Source: Aurelia coerulea (Eukaryota > Cnidaria > Scyphozoa > Semaeostomeae > Ulmaridae). From it: a DNA stretch of 64,000 bases. Numbering within the stretch: position 1 is the stretch's first letter; each line of letters begins with the position of its first letter. Shown here one piece after another: positions 11,656 through 21,739 of this stretch. A model generated the notes under the pieces. That model saw only the letters and a program-made list of their open reading frames with translations, searched no databases and was not told where the DNA came from. Position numbers and translations under genes: made by a program. The stretch is taken from NCBI GenBank assembly GCA_039566865.1, contig CM076957.1:12967896-13031895 (forward strand), read 5' to 3'.

Positions 11656-13011
11656 CAATAGACCATTTTGACATTTGAAAAAGGATCTGGGGAGAGCAAT
11701 ATTTTTCTGGTAAATGGCTGCCACAGGGCTTTCACAAACGATAAGTTGAACTCTACAAATCTATTGATTCAAATTCACGATCAAAAATAAGGAAATAAAT
11801 TGCCCAAATATACCTGAAAAGCTGTCTTATGACCCATAAGCCTCGTAACAGGAGGGAGACTCTCTCTCCAACCCAGACCTCGAATCCAACGGCCTTTTGC
11901 ATTTGGCGGGAAAGTATTCGTCATTCTTTCTGTTTACCAAAATAAACGAAGCAAGTCTTGCTACAAATGCAAGATGAAAGTCTTGCAACGAAACCTTGGA
12001 ATTATAGTTGTGTCGCTATGAGATGTGTAGACTGGAAAAGATGATTATTCAAGAATCAGGATTGTGTGGAATCTTGCTTGACAGCATTTGATACACGTTT
12101 GTGTTATGTTTGAATATTTATTTGTTTCAAAACAAATCTTGAAAATTCATGATGATATCAGGAGGAAAGAGTCTGGACCACATATAGAAAGAACAAGAAC
12201 TTTTATTTTCACAGGTGAGTTGAAATTTAGAGTTCTTTTTTACATAAAGTGCTTGCCATATGTCACAATATTTCCCAGTAAACAGGGCAGAGAAGCCACC
12301 GATGATGGTCTTACTGTACTTTTATACATGTATAGTGGCTGTTGAGCAATATCTTCCTGTCAAGCAGAACAGTCTAAATGGGAAACAGTCTTAAATTTTT
12401 ATTGATAAGTGAATTGTGACATGAAAAAGTTCAGCAAAGAAGATCTGACTTACCTGCCCTTGCAGTTTCCTCTACAGTAGGCTAGAATTCGTAAATGGAC
12501 CTGTAAAGTTCTTTGCAAGTCACATCAATTTCAAGGCAAAAGAAACTTCGTAAAAAGCCGCTGCTTCAAGCAATATATCCATGGGTCGAGACATTATTTC
12601 TCGCAATACTGAATTTGTATCTTTCCAGAATGCCTAACTCAGAAAGAAATCATGATCTTCACGATTTCGTTATGAACCTTTATCTGATGCAACTTTTCAA
12701 CTTGCTTCTTTTATTCTGGTAAACAGAATAAAGAATGACGAATACTTTCCCGCTTTCCCGCCAGACGCAAAAAGCCGTTGGATTCGAGGTCTGGGTTGGA
12801 GAGAGTCTCCCTTCTGTTACGAGGCTTATGGGTCGTAGGACAGCTTTTCAGGCACATTTTGGGCAGTTTATTTCCTTATTTTTGATCGTGAATTTGAAAC
12901 CAATAGATTTGTAGAATTCAATTTATCGTTGGGAAAGCTCTGTGGCAGCCATTTACCAGAAAAATATTGCTCTCCCCAGACACTTTTTTCAAATGTCAAA
13001 ATGGTCTATTG
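11656..13011. mobile_element. 1.36-kb foldback element with 300-bp arms
   Basis: The left arm (11656 to about 11965) begins CAATAGACCATTTTGACATT. The right arm (about 12720 to 13011) ends with its reverse complement. The arms remain matched throughout, including the CCCAGACCTCGAATCCAACG block. The middle 750 bp is unique and includes an 85-codon frame with no known domain. The flanks share AAG on both sides (11653-11655 and 13012-13014), a possible 3-bp target duplication. Confidence 0.7.
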
Positions 13012-13084
13012 AAGGCTTCGTTGAATTTGAATTATGGCTGAATTCTCAGTAGACCCACATTGCCCCACCTGGTAATAAAATGTA

Positions 13085-13312
13085 GGTGTTGTGGCGCAGT
13101 GGTGTAATCCTCTGACTTTGCAGCCAGAACAGTCAGGCGGAGTGGGTTCGATACCTGGTAGGACCCCACCACTTGAGCGTCATGACAAGGGGTCACGGAC
13201 TCGATTAGGTCTGCTCTACTTCTGCGATCCCAGCGCTTGGCGCTGAAAAACGCAACTTCACCTTCGCCTTCACCTTCACCCTCGCCAAAAAAATAAAACA
13301 AAATAAAAAATA
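13085..13312 (+). mobile_element. tRNA-derived SINE
   Basis: An RNA polymerase III promoter is visible: A box TGGCGCAGTGG at 13092-13102 and B box GGTTCGATACC at 13145-13155, 42 bases apart. A unique body follows with a CTTCGCCTTCACC repeat, then an A-rich tail (about 13287-13312). The start fits a tRNA-like head, but no full cloverleaf survives, so it is a SINE rather than a tRNA gene. It would need LINE machinery in trans to move. Confidence 0.7.
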
Positions 13313-14100
13313 GAACCATCGCTTCAATGACTTTGAAATAAACGTTATTTCATTTGCAAAAGACCAAAATTTCGCCTTTTGTTCATTAAATGGACCAGCA
13401 AAATAACAATGGTAGGAGAAAGTTCTTTTGGGCTTTGGGATTCTTGCACAGTATAGGCCGTTCATTGAAATTAGTTTACAAATTGAGTGTAGATACATCT
13501 GAAACGAATGTTTCATACATAAAAAGGCAGCTTATCATGTAAACATTACAAGAAAAATAGCCAACCTTTCCCCGAATTGACGGGGAAGGATATATCAAGG
13601 AAAAAGCTCTGTAGACCCACTTTACCCCCTACACCCACATTACCCCCACCCTACCCTATCGAATTGTGATAGGCGACGAATTGCGTCGAATAAATTTGGT
13701 TTGCGAGAGAGTAAAATCACAATAAAATGGTCATGAGTTACATTTTGACATTATCGTAACTCAGACGATGAAGAACTGCAAGAATCTACGATCCAGAAGC
13801 TTTTATACTATTTACACAGAAGGAAATAATTAGCATACATTAAACTACAAATAAAGGAATAGGTGCGCATGTGCTAAACGAAAGGAAAAAAGTTATTTCA
13901 TTAGATTAAACGCGATTACGAGGCTAAGGGATATGACGTATGAATAAGAGCGATCCTGCTACAGAATGAATATGGAATTGTGATTTGTGCAGAGACGAAA
14001 ACCCGGTTATTTGCTTTGGATTTAAAACGTGGTTAAAAGGGTTCTAAACGATTTTTCTCGTTACAGATTGAACAGGTAGTTAAATTGGGCCAAAATTTTA
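13313..14100. other. Spacer with GTAGACCCAC direct repeats
   Basis: GTAGACCCACATTGCCCCAC (13051) and GTAGACCCACTTTACCCC (13612) flank the SINE region and hint at an older repeat into which the SINE inserted. Nothing else recognised. Confidence 0.3.
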
Positions 14101-14480
14101 AATATTTGCTGAAATTAGATGAGGAGATTGGTCTCGCTGAATGTGAGAGTGTTTCGTATTTTTATAAGACTCTAAGGATTTGCACTAGTACTTAAAATTT
14201 CTTAAAATTGTAATATTATTAGTACTCAAATTTTCTTACGAGTTTGTTTAAGGTCCCCTAACAATCTTCATGTTCGCTGCCCGTGACCTCGTGAACATTT
14301 CAAAACAAGTTATTTTCACAAAGTCTCCAATGTTTAGACATTACTAAAGTACCTTCCTAAAAATTTTAAGGAATCCATTTAGCAAAATAGATAGTTCCTC
14401 GAGTTATAGTTACTCAATACTGGAGTTTCTTGATTCTTTAGCGATCTGAGAGCTGAGTTTCTTATATCCAGTCTCTTGTC
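14100..14480 (+). repeat. Interspersed repeat, TTAGACATTACT / GAGTTTCTTGATTC family
   Basis: Blocks here (GAACATTTCAAAACAAG, ATGTTTAGACATTACT, CTGGAGTTTCTTGATT, GCGATCTGAGAG) recur in the same order at 61.97-62.6 kb and partly at 60.24-60.42 kb, so this is a dispersed repeat of about 0.4-0.6 kb. No coding capacity and no obvious TIR at this copy. Confidence 0.55.
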
Positions 14481-15000
14481 AAAAATGCTTGTATGATTAT
14501 TGAAATTTGGAGGGGGCCAGAGCCCTCCATGCAAAGGTTTTGGACCTCCTAGATTCCCAAGGCAAATAGTGTGCCTATACATGCCTTGCCTGTTTTCTGA
14601 AGTTTCTGTTTTATTGCGTTTCTTGAATCTTACTTGCACTGATGCTTGGGCATTAGTTAGCGATAGCTATCTCTGGTGTGCAAATGAACAGCACGGTCGA
14701 AGGATAAGAAATCCTGTTTAAATTTCTTTGCTATCTCTAATTTCGTTTTCAAGTTAAATTAGATTGGATGTGGGAATGGTGATAAATGCAACTGTAGGCT
14801 CTGCAAAGTATATATCCCGAAAATTGGGTTTCCAACAAGATAGATTTTTAACTTATTTGTCCTGTGATATATTTTGACATATTGATAGTTTTATTTTATC
14901 ATATTGTAAGTTATATATATTGTAAATAGTAGGCTTTAATTTGCTCTAATCTAGCTATTAATTTTTAGCCTACCTTAAATAGATATTTGATTGATGATAA
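14481..15000. other. Non-coding spacer
   Basis: AT-rich. A 73-codon frame at 14500-14721 has no support. Nothing recognised. Confidence 0.3.
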
Positions 15001-15311
15001 ATTGAAAGTTATCCACTGGTTTGAATATCAGCGGATCACGTCATTTTGTTTGCAAATTACTACGATATCCTATGGAAATACAGTTGTACCTAGTTCTTTG
15101 AAAGGTTATCAAGAAACATTTCAGCTGAGCTAAAAATGAAATATATATTGTCTCACGACTTAATATCATGTTCAGAAAAGCATGGTAATTGAAAAGAAGT
15201 GTTTTGATTAGGTTCCCCTTTGGGAATATAGTCATCCTTGTATAGTTTCTTTACTTTTTGCAAACAAAATGACGTCATCAGCCAATCATACAAAATAGTG
15301 GATAACTCAAT
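15001..15311. repeat. MITE with AGTTATCCACT ends
   Basis: Ends AGTTATCCACT (15007) and AGTGGATAACT (15297-15307) are inverted. A second inner inverted block TCACGTCATTTTGTTTGCAA pairs with TTTGCAAACAAAATGACGTC. It lies about 130 bp upstream of the PTP4A last exon, that is, within its final intron. Confidence 0.55.
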
Positions 15312-15437
15312 GATGAAACGAAATATAAACAAATTTTAAACAGACGTTTCTTTCAACAAATAGTGCTACTCATTTGCGTTGATAAAAATATTCGCTTCAG
15401 ATCACCTTTAAGCTCAGTTTTTTCCATTCCTCTGCAG

Positions 15438-15621
15438 AGCTCCAGTTCTTGTTGCTTTAGCCCTTATTGAAAGTGGTATGAAGTATGAGGATGCTGTGGA
15501 TTTCATAAGAAAAAGGCGACGGGGAGCTATTAACAGCAAACAGCTTGAATATCTGGAGAAGTATAAACCGAAGAAAGCACTTAGAGGAAAGGAAAAGAAT
15601 CCAAATTGCTGTATACAGTAA
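15438..15621 (+). CDS. PTP4A: PTP4A/PRL protein tyrosine phosphatase, last exon
   Basis: A polypyrimidine tract and CTCTGCAG acceptor precede an exon whose frame (starting as the third base of an Arg codon) reads [20 protein letters not shown], then [20 protein letters not shown], a basic run, and CCIQ before TAA. These are diagnostic of the phosphatase-of-regenerating-liver family. The exon begins just after the catalytic P-loop CVAGLGR, which must be encoded in the previous exon. PRLs are small dual-specificity phosphatases that bind CNNM magnesium transporters. The polybasic stretch plus the CAAX box (CCIQ) directs farnesylation and membrane targeting. Upstream exons were not found in the window. 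The exon is intact and is the only confidently named host gene here. Confidence 0.93.
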
Positions 15622-16179
15622 CGTGTCAAATCGCATGCATATTCAAACCATGTAAGAATAATATTTTTCTATGATGATTTAGCTAGATAATTATGTAAAA
15701 TTATTTATTTGGGGCTTTTGAAAATGTTCCAAATTTGTAAGTAATGCCTTAGAATACATGCAACTAGAAACTCATAATCTTTTATGAAACTTGTCATAGT
15801 GACTCTTGGTGGTCATAAATTCGGTAAGAAGGTCACTTCTGGTTATGCTTTTTAGCCATACATGCCATTTGGAAGTAGATACGCTAAAACGTTGTTAACT
15901 GTTGGAAAAAATTTTCATCAGTGGCCGTTCTTATTAGGGCATGCACTTATATCCGAATTTAAAAGTAGTGCACTTATCTACGAGTTGATTTGCAGTGATA
16001 GAGAACCCTCAGTTTGCAATATTTTTGGCTATAAAGGCATTCCCTTAAACCTGGGTCTTCACAGTACAATTTTTCTGTAAGAATAGAGTCATGTGAAGAT
16101 TTTATGTAAAGATGTAACCAAGTCATAAATTATTTTTGAATCAGTTTATTATCTTCTATGTGCAACGGAGGATTGATTC
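15622..16179 (+). other. PTP4A: Probable PTP4A 3' UTR and downstream spacer
   Basis: AT-rich sequence directly after the stop codon, with ATAATATTTTTC and AATTATTTATTTG stretches. I cannot fix a polyadenylation site. A 72-codon frame at 15862-16080 has no recognisable product. Confidence 0.4.
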
Positions 16180-16860
16180 ATGAATATACCATTTAGCAAT
16201 TTGGATAAAGAGACTGGGGAGAGCGCAGCCCATTCTGACAGCCTTGGCAACAAGTAGGAAATCTGGGGAATCCCATCTTCTGCAGTGGTGAGTCTACGGC
16301 TTGAGGATCATTCGCATCTCTCTACAAACATGAGTTTTTTTTTCGATTTATTTGCAACTTTCAAGAATTTTGCAATGCTTGATTAGTATGGTAGGTTCTT
16401 TTTCTGGATTAGTTAGCCGTCTTGTCATCTTTCGCCCATTTTTGAATGCATTTAGAGCCATTCTATTTCAGTTGTTTCCATTGACTGTGAGACGGCTCAA
16501 GTTAGGCCTATTGATGTTGCATCATCTTCCTTTACTTCAAATTACATTCACGAATGGGCGGAGGGATAACAACACATATAAATAATCCAGGGAAAACACT
16601 TCCCATACCAGACAAGCATCGCATAACTATCAAAAGTTGCAAGTAAATCGAAAATAACTCAAGTTTGGAGAGAGATGTGAGTGAGCCGCAAACCGTAAAC
16701 TTAGCACTGCAGAAGGGGGTATTCCCTAGATTTCGCTTTTGCTACGGCTGTTAGAATGGGCCGCGCTCTCCTCAATCCCTTTCTGCAAATTGGGAAATGG
16801 CCTATTATATCCAATTCCCCATTTGAACGGTCACTGCTCCATGAATATATAAGCAATGAT
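16180..16860. mobile_element. Foldback element, about 0.68 kb
   Basis: Arms of about 150 bp are inverted: GGGGAGAGCGCAGCCCATTC and CTTCTGCAGTG on the left (16217-16300) against GCACTGCAGAAG and GAATGGGCCGCGCTCTCCTC on the right (16705-16780). CATGAATATA lies near both outer ends. Diverged, with no TSD identified. Confidence 0.6.
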
Positions 16861-17199
16861 ATTTTGCAATATCTGATTAGATAACTAACATGTAAAATTT
16901 TTTTATGATTTTTCACACTGAAATCCGTCTCTCCGTTTCGATTGTACAAGGCATTTTCTTAAAAAGTACCTTTGAGAAACCTTAAATGGGGTGCTAAAAT
17001 AGCGAGCAAGTTCCCCTAATATGTTTAATTCATTCATTCAAATTTCTTCATACACTAAATCTCCTCAGCCTATAAATTCAATACTAAATAGGAAAATAAC
17101 TATCCTAATTACATTAAAGTTGCTGTACCCCTTCAGTGACCGCTCTCCGTGTTTTCTCTGTTAATTATCACACATGCGACATAACGCTTGTATAAATCA
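16861..17199. other. Non-coding spacer
   Basis: No features recognised. Confidence 0.3.
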
Positions 17200-17201
17200 T
17201 A

Positions 17202-20200
17202 CAGGGTGTCCCAAAAAACATGTACGCTGTTTGAATGGCTACTGTGGAGGAGCCATAAATCCAACTTGACCCATTTTTCAAATTTTGAATAGACGAGATT
17301 TCAAAATAGAGTTTGGCACCAAGTTTGAGCAAATCTGATAAGTGGTTGCTGATTTATTGATTTGATTTGATTTGATTTGATTTGATTTTTGATAAGTGTT
17401 TGCTGATTTATTGATTTATTGATTTGTTGATTTATTTGAGAAAGAAAATCAAAATCAGCCAGTGATCCAGAATGGCAAAATAATGTAATGAATGCCGAAA
17501 AATGAAAGTTCTTAAAATCAATCACGCTGTAGCTCATTTGAAAGAGCAATGATTGGCAGTCAAAATAAAAGAAGAATTACTAAAATCAGACCTATGAGAG
17601 CCAAGATACAGATTTTTAAAGTTTCAACAAATCACAAGTTTACAAATTTGATATCGAAAAGACAATTAACACTTGATTTAGGCTAAATTCAAAATTCAAT
17701 TTCTCTGCTCACACAACTCCGATTCCTGAAATTATTTTTTTAGTTTGATTGTATACATCTCAGCATTATGTGTCTTTCATTTCATCGAAAACGAGTGGAA
17801 AAATTTTGGGAATTTTGCGAATTATTACAAGTACTATATTTGAGGATAAAAACCGATATTTAGGTAGAAACCGTAGAAAATGTTAAAGACGGGGTCAAAC
17901 GCTGTCTTAGCAAAAATATTGCAACTAACTAGAACATGTCTCGAGTGCGTGTGCCAAAGGATTTCTTTGGGAACCTTCTGCAAAAAATTATATGGCTTTT
18001 TTAGAATGTATGGTCATTTCCTAAAAATGACATGTAGTCATTTCTGAAACCAGTGTTGTTTTACATTAACTGAATTAATATTTTAGATACTCATTTCAAA
18101 TTAAAGACAAGTCATTCAGCTGAATTCTAGAAACTTGGATGAATTGAAGAAACTTGAAATCAACATACCTTAACGTACAGTGGATTGAAGAAACAGTAAC
18201 TGTACTCTTTGTCGCGTCTGATTTTAACACTGCATCAAATCATAACAAATTCAGTTCCAAGGCATAACATTCTTTTTATCACAGTTATAAATACAAGGAC
18301 TTCACTAATGCCTCTTCTTGAGTTTTAGTATAATAATTAATCTCATTGACTTTTGCCGTAGTTTTTAGAGTATGGCTCGCTTTTGCTACATCTGGGGCAG
18401 ATGTTATGAGCATTCTGACAAAACGTCATGGATGTCATGTTCGAATATGTTTGCTTCAGGCGTTAGGACTGCTTTCAAACCATCAGCTATCGGATAGCCT
18501 TTTTGAGAATTTCAAGCAGCTCCCAGTTATGGACAAGCATCTGGGGTAGAGTAGGGAAATCTGTTCTCTTCCCAGTGAAAATGTATTACTAAGTGCAGCA
18601 TCATATCATAGGTGAAAAGCTTCAGTCTATCAACGTTAACAGTCTTAATGGTGTCTGTAGTCTCGGAAACTGCGAGGCAAACGTCGAAGTGGCACCGCAG
18701 AATCGCATAATTTGCCCTGTCCTCATAACTATCAGTCAGATTAATAACCATTTGTTCTCGTTCTGAAGAAAGTACGGCCAAAATCGATCAATTACAACTA
18801 TAACATTAAAGCTCAAGAGGAAGCATTAGGTCTAGTTTGACAGTGATAAGAAAGAACGTACTGCTTCGGAATTGAATTTGACATGATTGATACAGTGTCG
18901 GGTTCAGACGTCTCAAAGAGTAGAGTTGCTGGTTCTTCAATCCACTGTACGTTAAGGTATGTTGATTTTTAGTTCCTTCAATTTATCCTAGTTTTAAGAA
19001 TTCAGCTGAATGACTTGTCTTTAATTTGAAATGAGTTTAGGGCATTATCTAAAAGATTAATTCAGTTAATGTAAAACAACACTGGTTTCTGTCTCGACCA
19101 CATGTTATTTTCAAGAAGTGACCACACATTCTGAAACGGCCATATAATTTTTTGCAGAAGGTTCCCAAAGATAACCTTCGGCACACGCACTCATATGTAT
19201 GTATGTAAAATTTTGCCATACAAAGTAAAAATTGAAAAAGTAATAGAGGAAAGAAAGGCTATTTACATGTATAAAATGGTAATAAAAACTAAACATCTAG
19301 TACAAAAATACTCGAGACATGTTTTAGTTAATTGTAATATTTTTTGCTAAGACACCGTTTGACCCCGTCTTGTTTCTACCTAAATATCGGTTTTTATCCT
19401 CAAAAATTGTACTTGTAATAATTCGCAAAATTCGCGAAAATTGTTCACTCGTTTTCGATGAAGAGCAGAGAAATTGAATTTTGAAGTTAGCCCAAATCAA
19501 GTGTTAATTGTCTTTTCGATATCAAATTTGTAAACTTGTGATTTGTTGAAACTTTAAAAATCTGTATCTTGGCTCTCATAGGTCCGATTTTGATAATTCT
19601 TCTTTTGTTTTGACTGCCAATCATTGCTCTTTGAAATGAACTACAGCGTGATTGATTTTGACAACTTTCATTTTTCGGCATTTATTACATTTGCTGGATC
19701 ACTGTGATCAGTGGTTGTTTCAAAACCAGCGGATTTATTTCCGTACTTAACCTTGTGACTTGAATTTTAGCATCAAATTGACGTAAACTTTGCGGTTATG
19801 ACAGGAAATTCATTTGGGAGTAATTAATGACCACATAACTCAAGGATATTGACCAGGCAGCCTGCTGAACGCAATATCCTTGGTTTAAAACGACTTTATC
19901 ACTTTTGAGAAGCGAAATAACTGACGGACGCATGTCATGGCCTGCAGCACTTGTGTTCTACATCACCATTTCTAGCAACCCTTCGATACTCTTCAGTAGT
20001 CTTGGTTATCACAAAATCCAATTCATGACTATCTGTTTCACTTGAGAGCATCAGAAAATCGGGCTAGGTTTGTTTTTTTCAATCGATTTCTTTGAGTTCA
20101 ACATAATTGGGAAAAATGAATCCTCTGGTTTTGAGGCAGCCTATGATTTTGACTTTCTTGCTCCATAAATCAGCAGCTACTTATCAGATCTATTCAAACT

Positions 20201-20316
20201 CGGTGTCAAACTTAGCTGAAGCCTCTTCTATTAAAAATCTTAAGTACGGAAAAATTGGATTTAAGGCTGCTCTGCAGCAGCCACTCAAACTGCGCACATG
20301 TTTTTGGGACACCCTT
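17202..20316. mobile_element. 3.1-kb foldback element with CAGGGTGTCCC ends
   Basis: The left end CAGGGTGTCCCAAAAAACAT follows TA (17200-17201). The right end near 20316 is its degraded inverse (GGGACACCCTTG). The arms (17202-18196 and 18935-20316) stay paired over most of about 1 kb and finish in a perfect 26-bp inverted stretch starting ACCTTAACGTACAGTGG. The loop (18197-18934) has short frames without a recognised domain. The right arm carries extra sequence at 19704-20140 that the left arm lacks, listed separately. A TGATT microsatellite lies at 17354-17440. Confidence 0.7.
19720..20134. repeat. Nested insertion in the foldback right arm, TCAAAACCAG ends
   Basis: This stretch is absent from the mirrored left arm and is bounded by TCAAAACCAGCGGATT and AATCCTCTGGTTTTGA, which are inverted copies with one mismatch. 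A 42-codon minus-strand frame inside (DSHELDFVITKTTEEYRR near 20000) has no identified homology. Confidence 0.4.
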
Positions 20317-21251
20317 GGGACATCATTCGATTCGTCATTAAATGGGAGTATTTTTAAGCCAAATAGAATGCTCTTTTTCAAAAAATTTGTGCTATTGAAA
20401 ACTCGAAATTTGTGCCCTCTCCCCTTTTATGACCTCCCTATACCCCCAGATAAATTTGATGTAAACCTCAATGAGATTTTTGCATTTTAAACGCATTCAT
20501 CCAGCAACTGTTGTCTCAAATTTCCTTTGCGTTTCTTAGCTTCAGAACATTTAATAGAACAATTTTGCCCTTCGCTCCCTAGCCTCATTTTGAGATTCGT
20601 TCAAACGTGGAATTGGGACACTGCAATTTTTCTCAAAAGTGAGACACAGTTTGGTCCCCCTAATGCTTTTTATCTCTATCTGCCAAATCTCAGCCAATTA
20701 CGTCGAGCCGTTGGGTAGAGGGAACCATGTCAATACTCATTCGTTGGTGAAAATTTTACTTGAGCAAAGGGCTGAAATAGTTTCTTTGCGTAAAACTCAA
20801 GTGTTGTCAATGATTGACCACAGTTAATTAAACAAACTTCAGATGTTTGCTAAAATGTTACTGATGTTAATCCTTTATGTATTTTACGCATGATTCATAA
20901 TGATGTAATGGGTATCAAACCGCAAAATCTCTTCAACAGGACATAAAGGGCACTTAAAACCTTTAACCTGTAGTTGTCAAATTTTCCTCCTAATGTAAAC
21001 AGCGTTTTTATAACCGGGAAGGCCTTGCTTTGAATTGCTTATAATTCACTAAAAGACTAGTAATAGCTGCTGCTAAAATGCCCGCGCTTTTGAAAGAGAT
21101 TAGTAAAATTCATCAAATTGAAAACCCCAGAAAAAAGTCTCGCATCAGAAAGAAACACAAGCAACAAATAAAGTTTGCCAGTGGAATCCTCGAGTACCCA
21201 GAAAAACACCTTGGGATTCAAACAGGCCTAGACGCCTCGTTTTCTCTTCAG
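20317..21251. other. Spacer upstream of the split exon
   Basis: Contains a 99-codon plus-strand frame starting 21078 with a basic N terminus (NPRKKSRIRKKHKQQIKFA). It overlaps the acceptor region of the next feature in another frame. No domain recognised. It could be an upstream exon, but no donor site convinces me. Confidence 0.3.
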
Positions 21252-21400
21252 AAAAAATTACGATGTAGCCTATCCAACATCAGCCACTCCACAGTTTCCA
21301 CGACTTCTTTGTGTTTACAAGAAACATGCAGGAAATTCTGGCCCATTCGACGATCAAAATATGTCACTGATCAATGAAAGGGCCCTGGTCAACATCGATG
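21252..21400 (+). pseudogene. Candidate host exon, left part, interrupted by LINE A3
   Basis: It follows a good acceptor (TTTTCTCTTCAG ends at 21251). The frame beginning with the third base of a codon at 21252 is open to the insertion point. If LINE A3 and one copy of the 10-bp duplication are taken out, it continues without a stop into 24813-25039, giving 124 codons. Readable parts are PQFPRLLCVYKKHAGNSG and NMSLINERALVNIDACG across the junction. I do not recognise a family. As it stands the exon is split, so this allele is probably non-functional unless the LINE is spliced around. Confidence 0.45.
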
Positions 21401-21585
21401 TTTTAGTTTCAGTTTCAGTTTTCATTGACAGATATACCTAAATTCATATACAAATACAACAATATGTAGTAACTTAAAATAAATAAGACAATAAGACATG
21501 TTACATAACAACAAGCCGAAATACCTAACCTACCAGGAAAACATTACAAGACATTATGAATTTAAATATATTTGTCTAAGGAGGA

Positions 21586-21618
21586 GCTCTCTCGTAGATG
21601 AACTAATCGAGAGAGAGC
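21586..21618 (-). other. LINE A3 3' UTR stem-loop
   Basis: Perfect 8-bp stem (21586-21593 with 21611-21618) and a 17-base loop whose minus-strand core GATTAGTT matches LINE A1. Adjacent to the poly-C/G run at 21618-21640. Confidence 0.6.
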
Positions 21619-21739
21619 CCCCCCCCCCCCCCCCCCCCCCCATCTAAAATTAAAAAGAAAAACAAAATTTTTACTAAAAAACAGAAAAGAAAACCAGAAT
21701 AATCACCAAAGAACAATTTACTTCTTGATTAATGAGGAA

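Noticed and set aside
12088..12345. Possible captured exon in the middle of the 1.36-kb foldback (frame followed by CACAGGTGAGT)
   Set aside because: A donor-like site exists, but there is no convincing acceptor, no partner exon and no recognisable protein.
18346..18781. Short frames in the loop of the 3.1-kb foldback, one ending in a VNVDRLKLF-like stretch reminiscent of retroelement integrase tails
   Set aside because: Similarity is limited to a few residues. There is no RT, RNase H or integrase core nearby and no LTRs.
21618..21640. Poly-C tract as a regulatory or structural element
   Set aside because: It lies in the LINE A3 3' UTR next to the stem-loop and is absent from A1, so it looks like homopolymer expansion.
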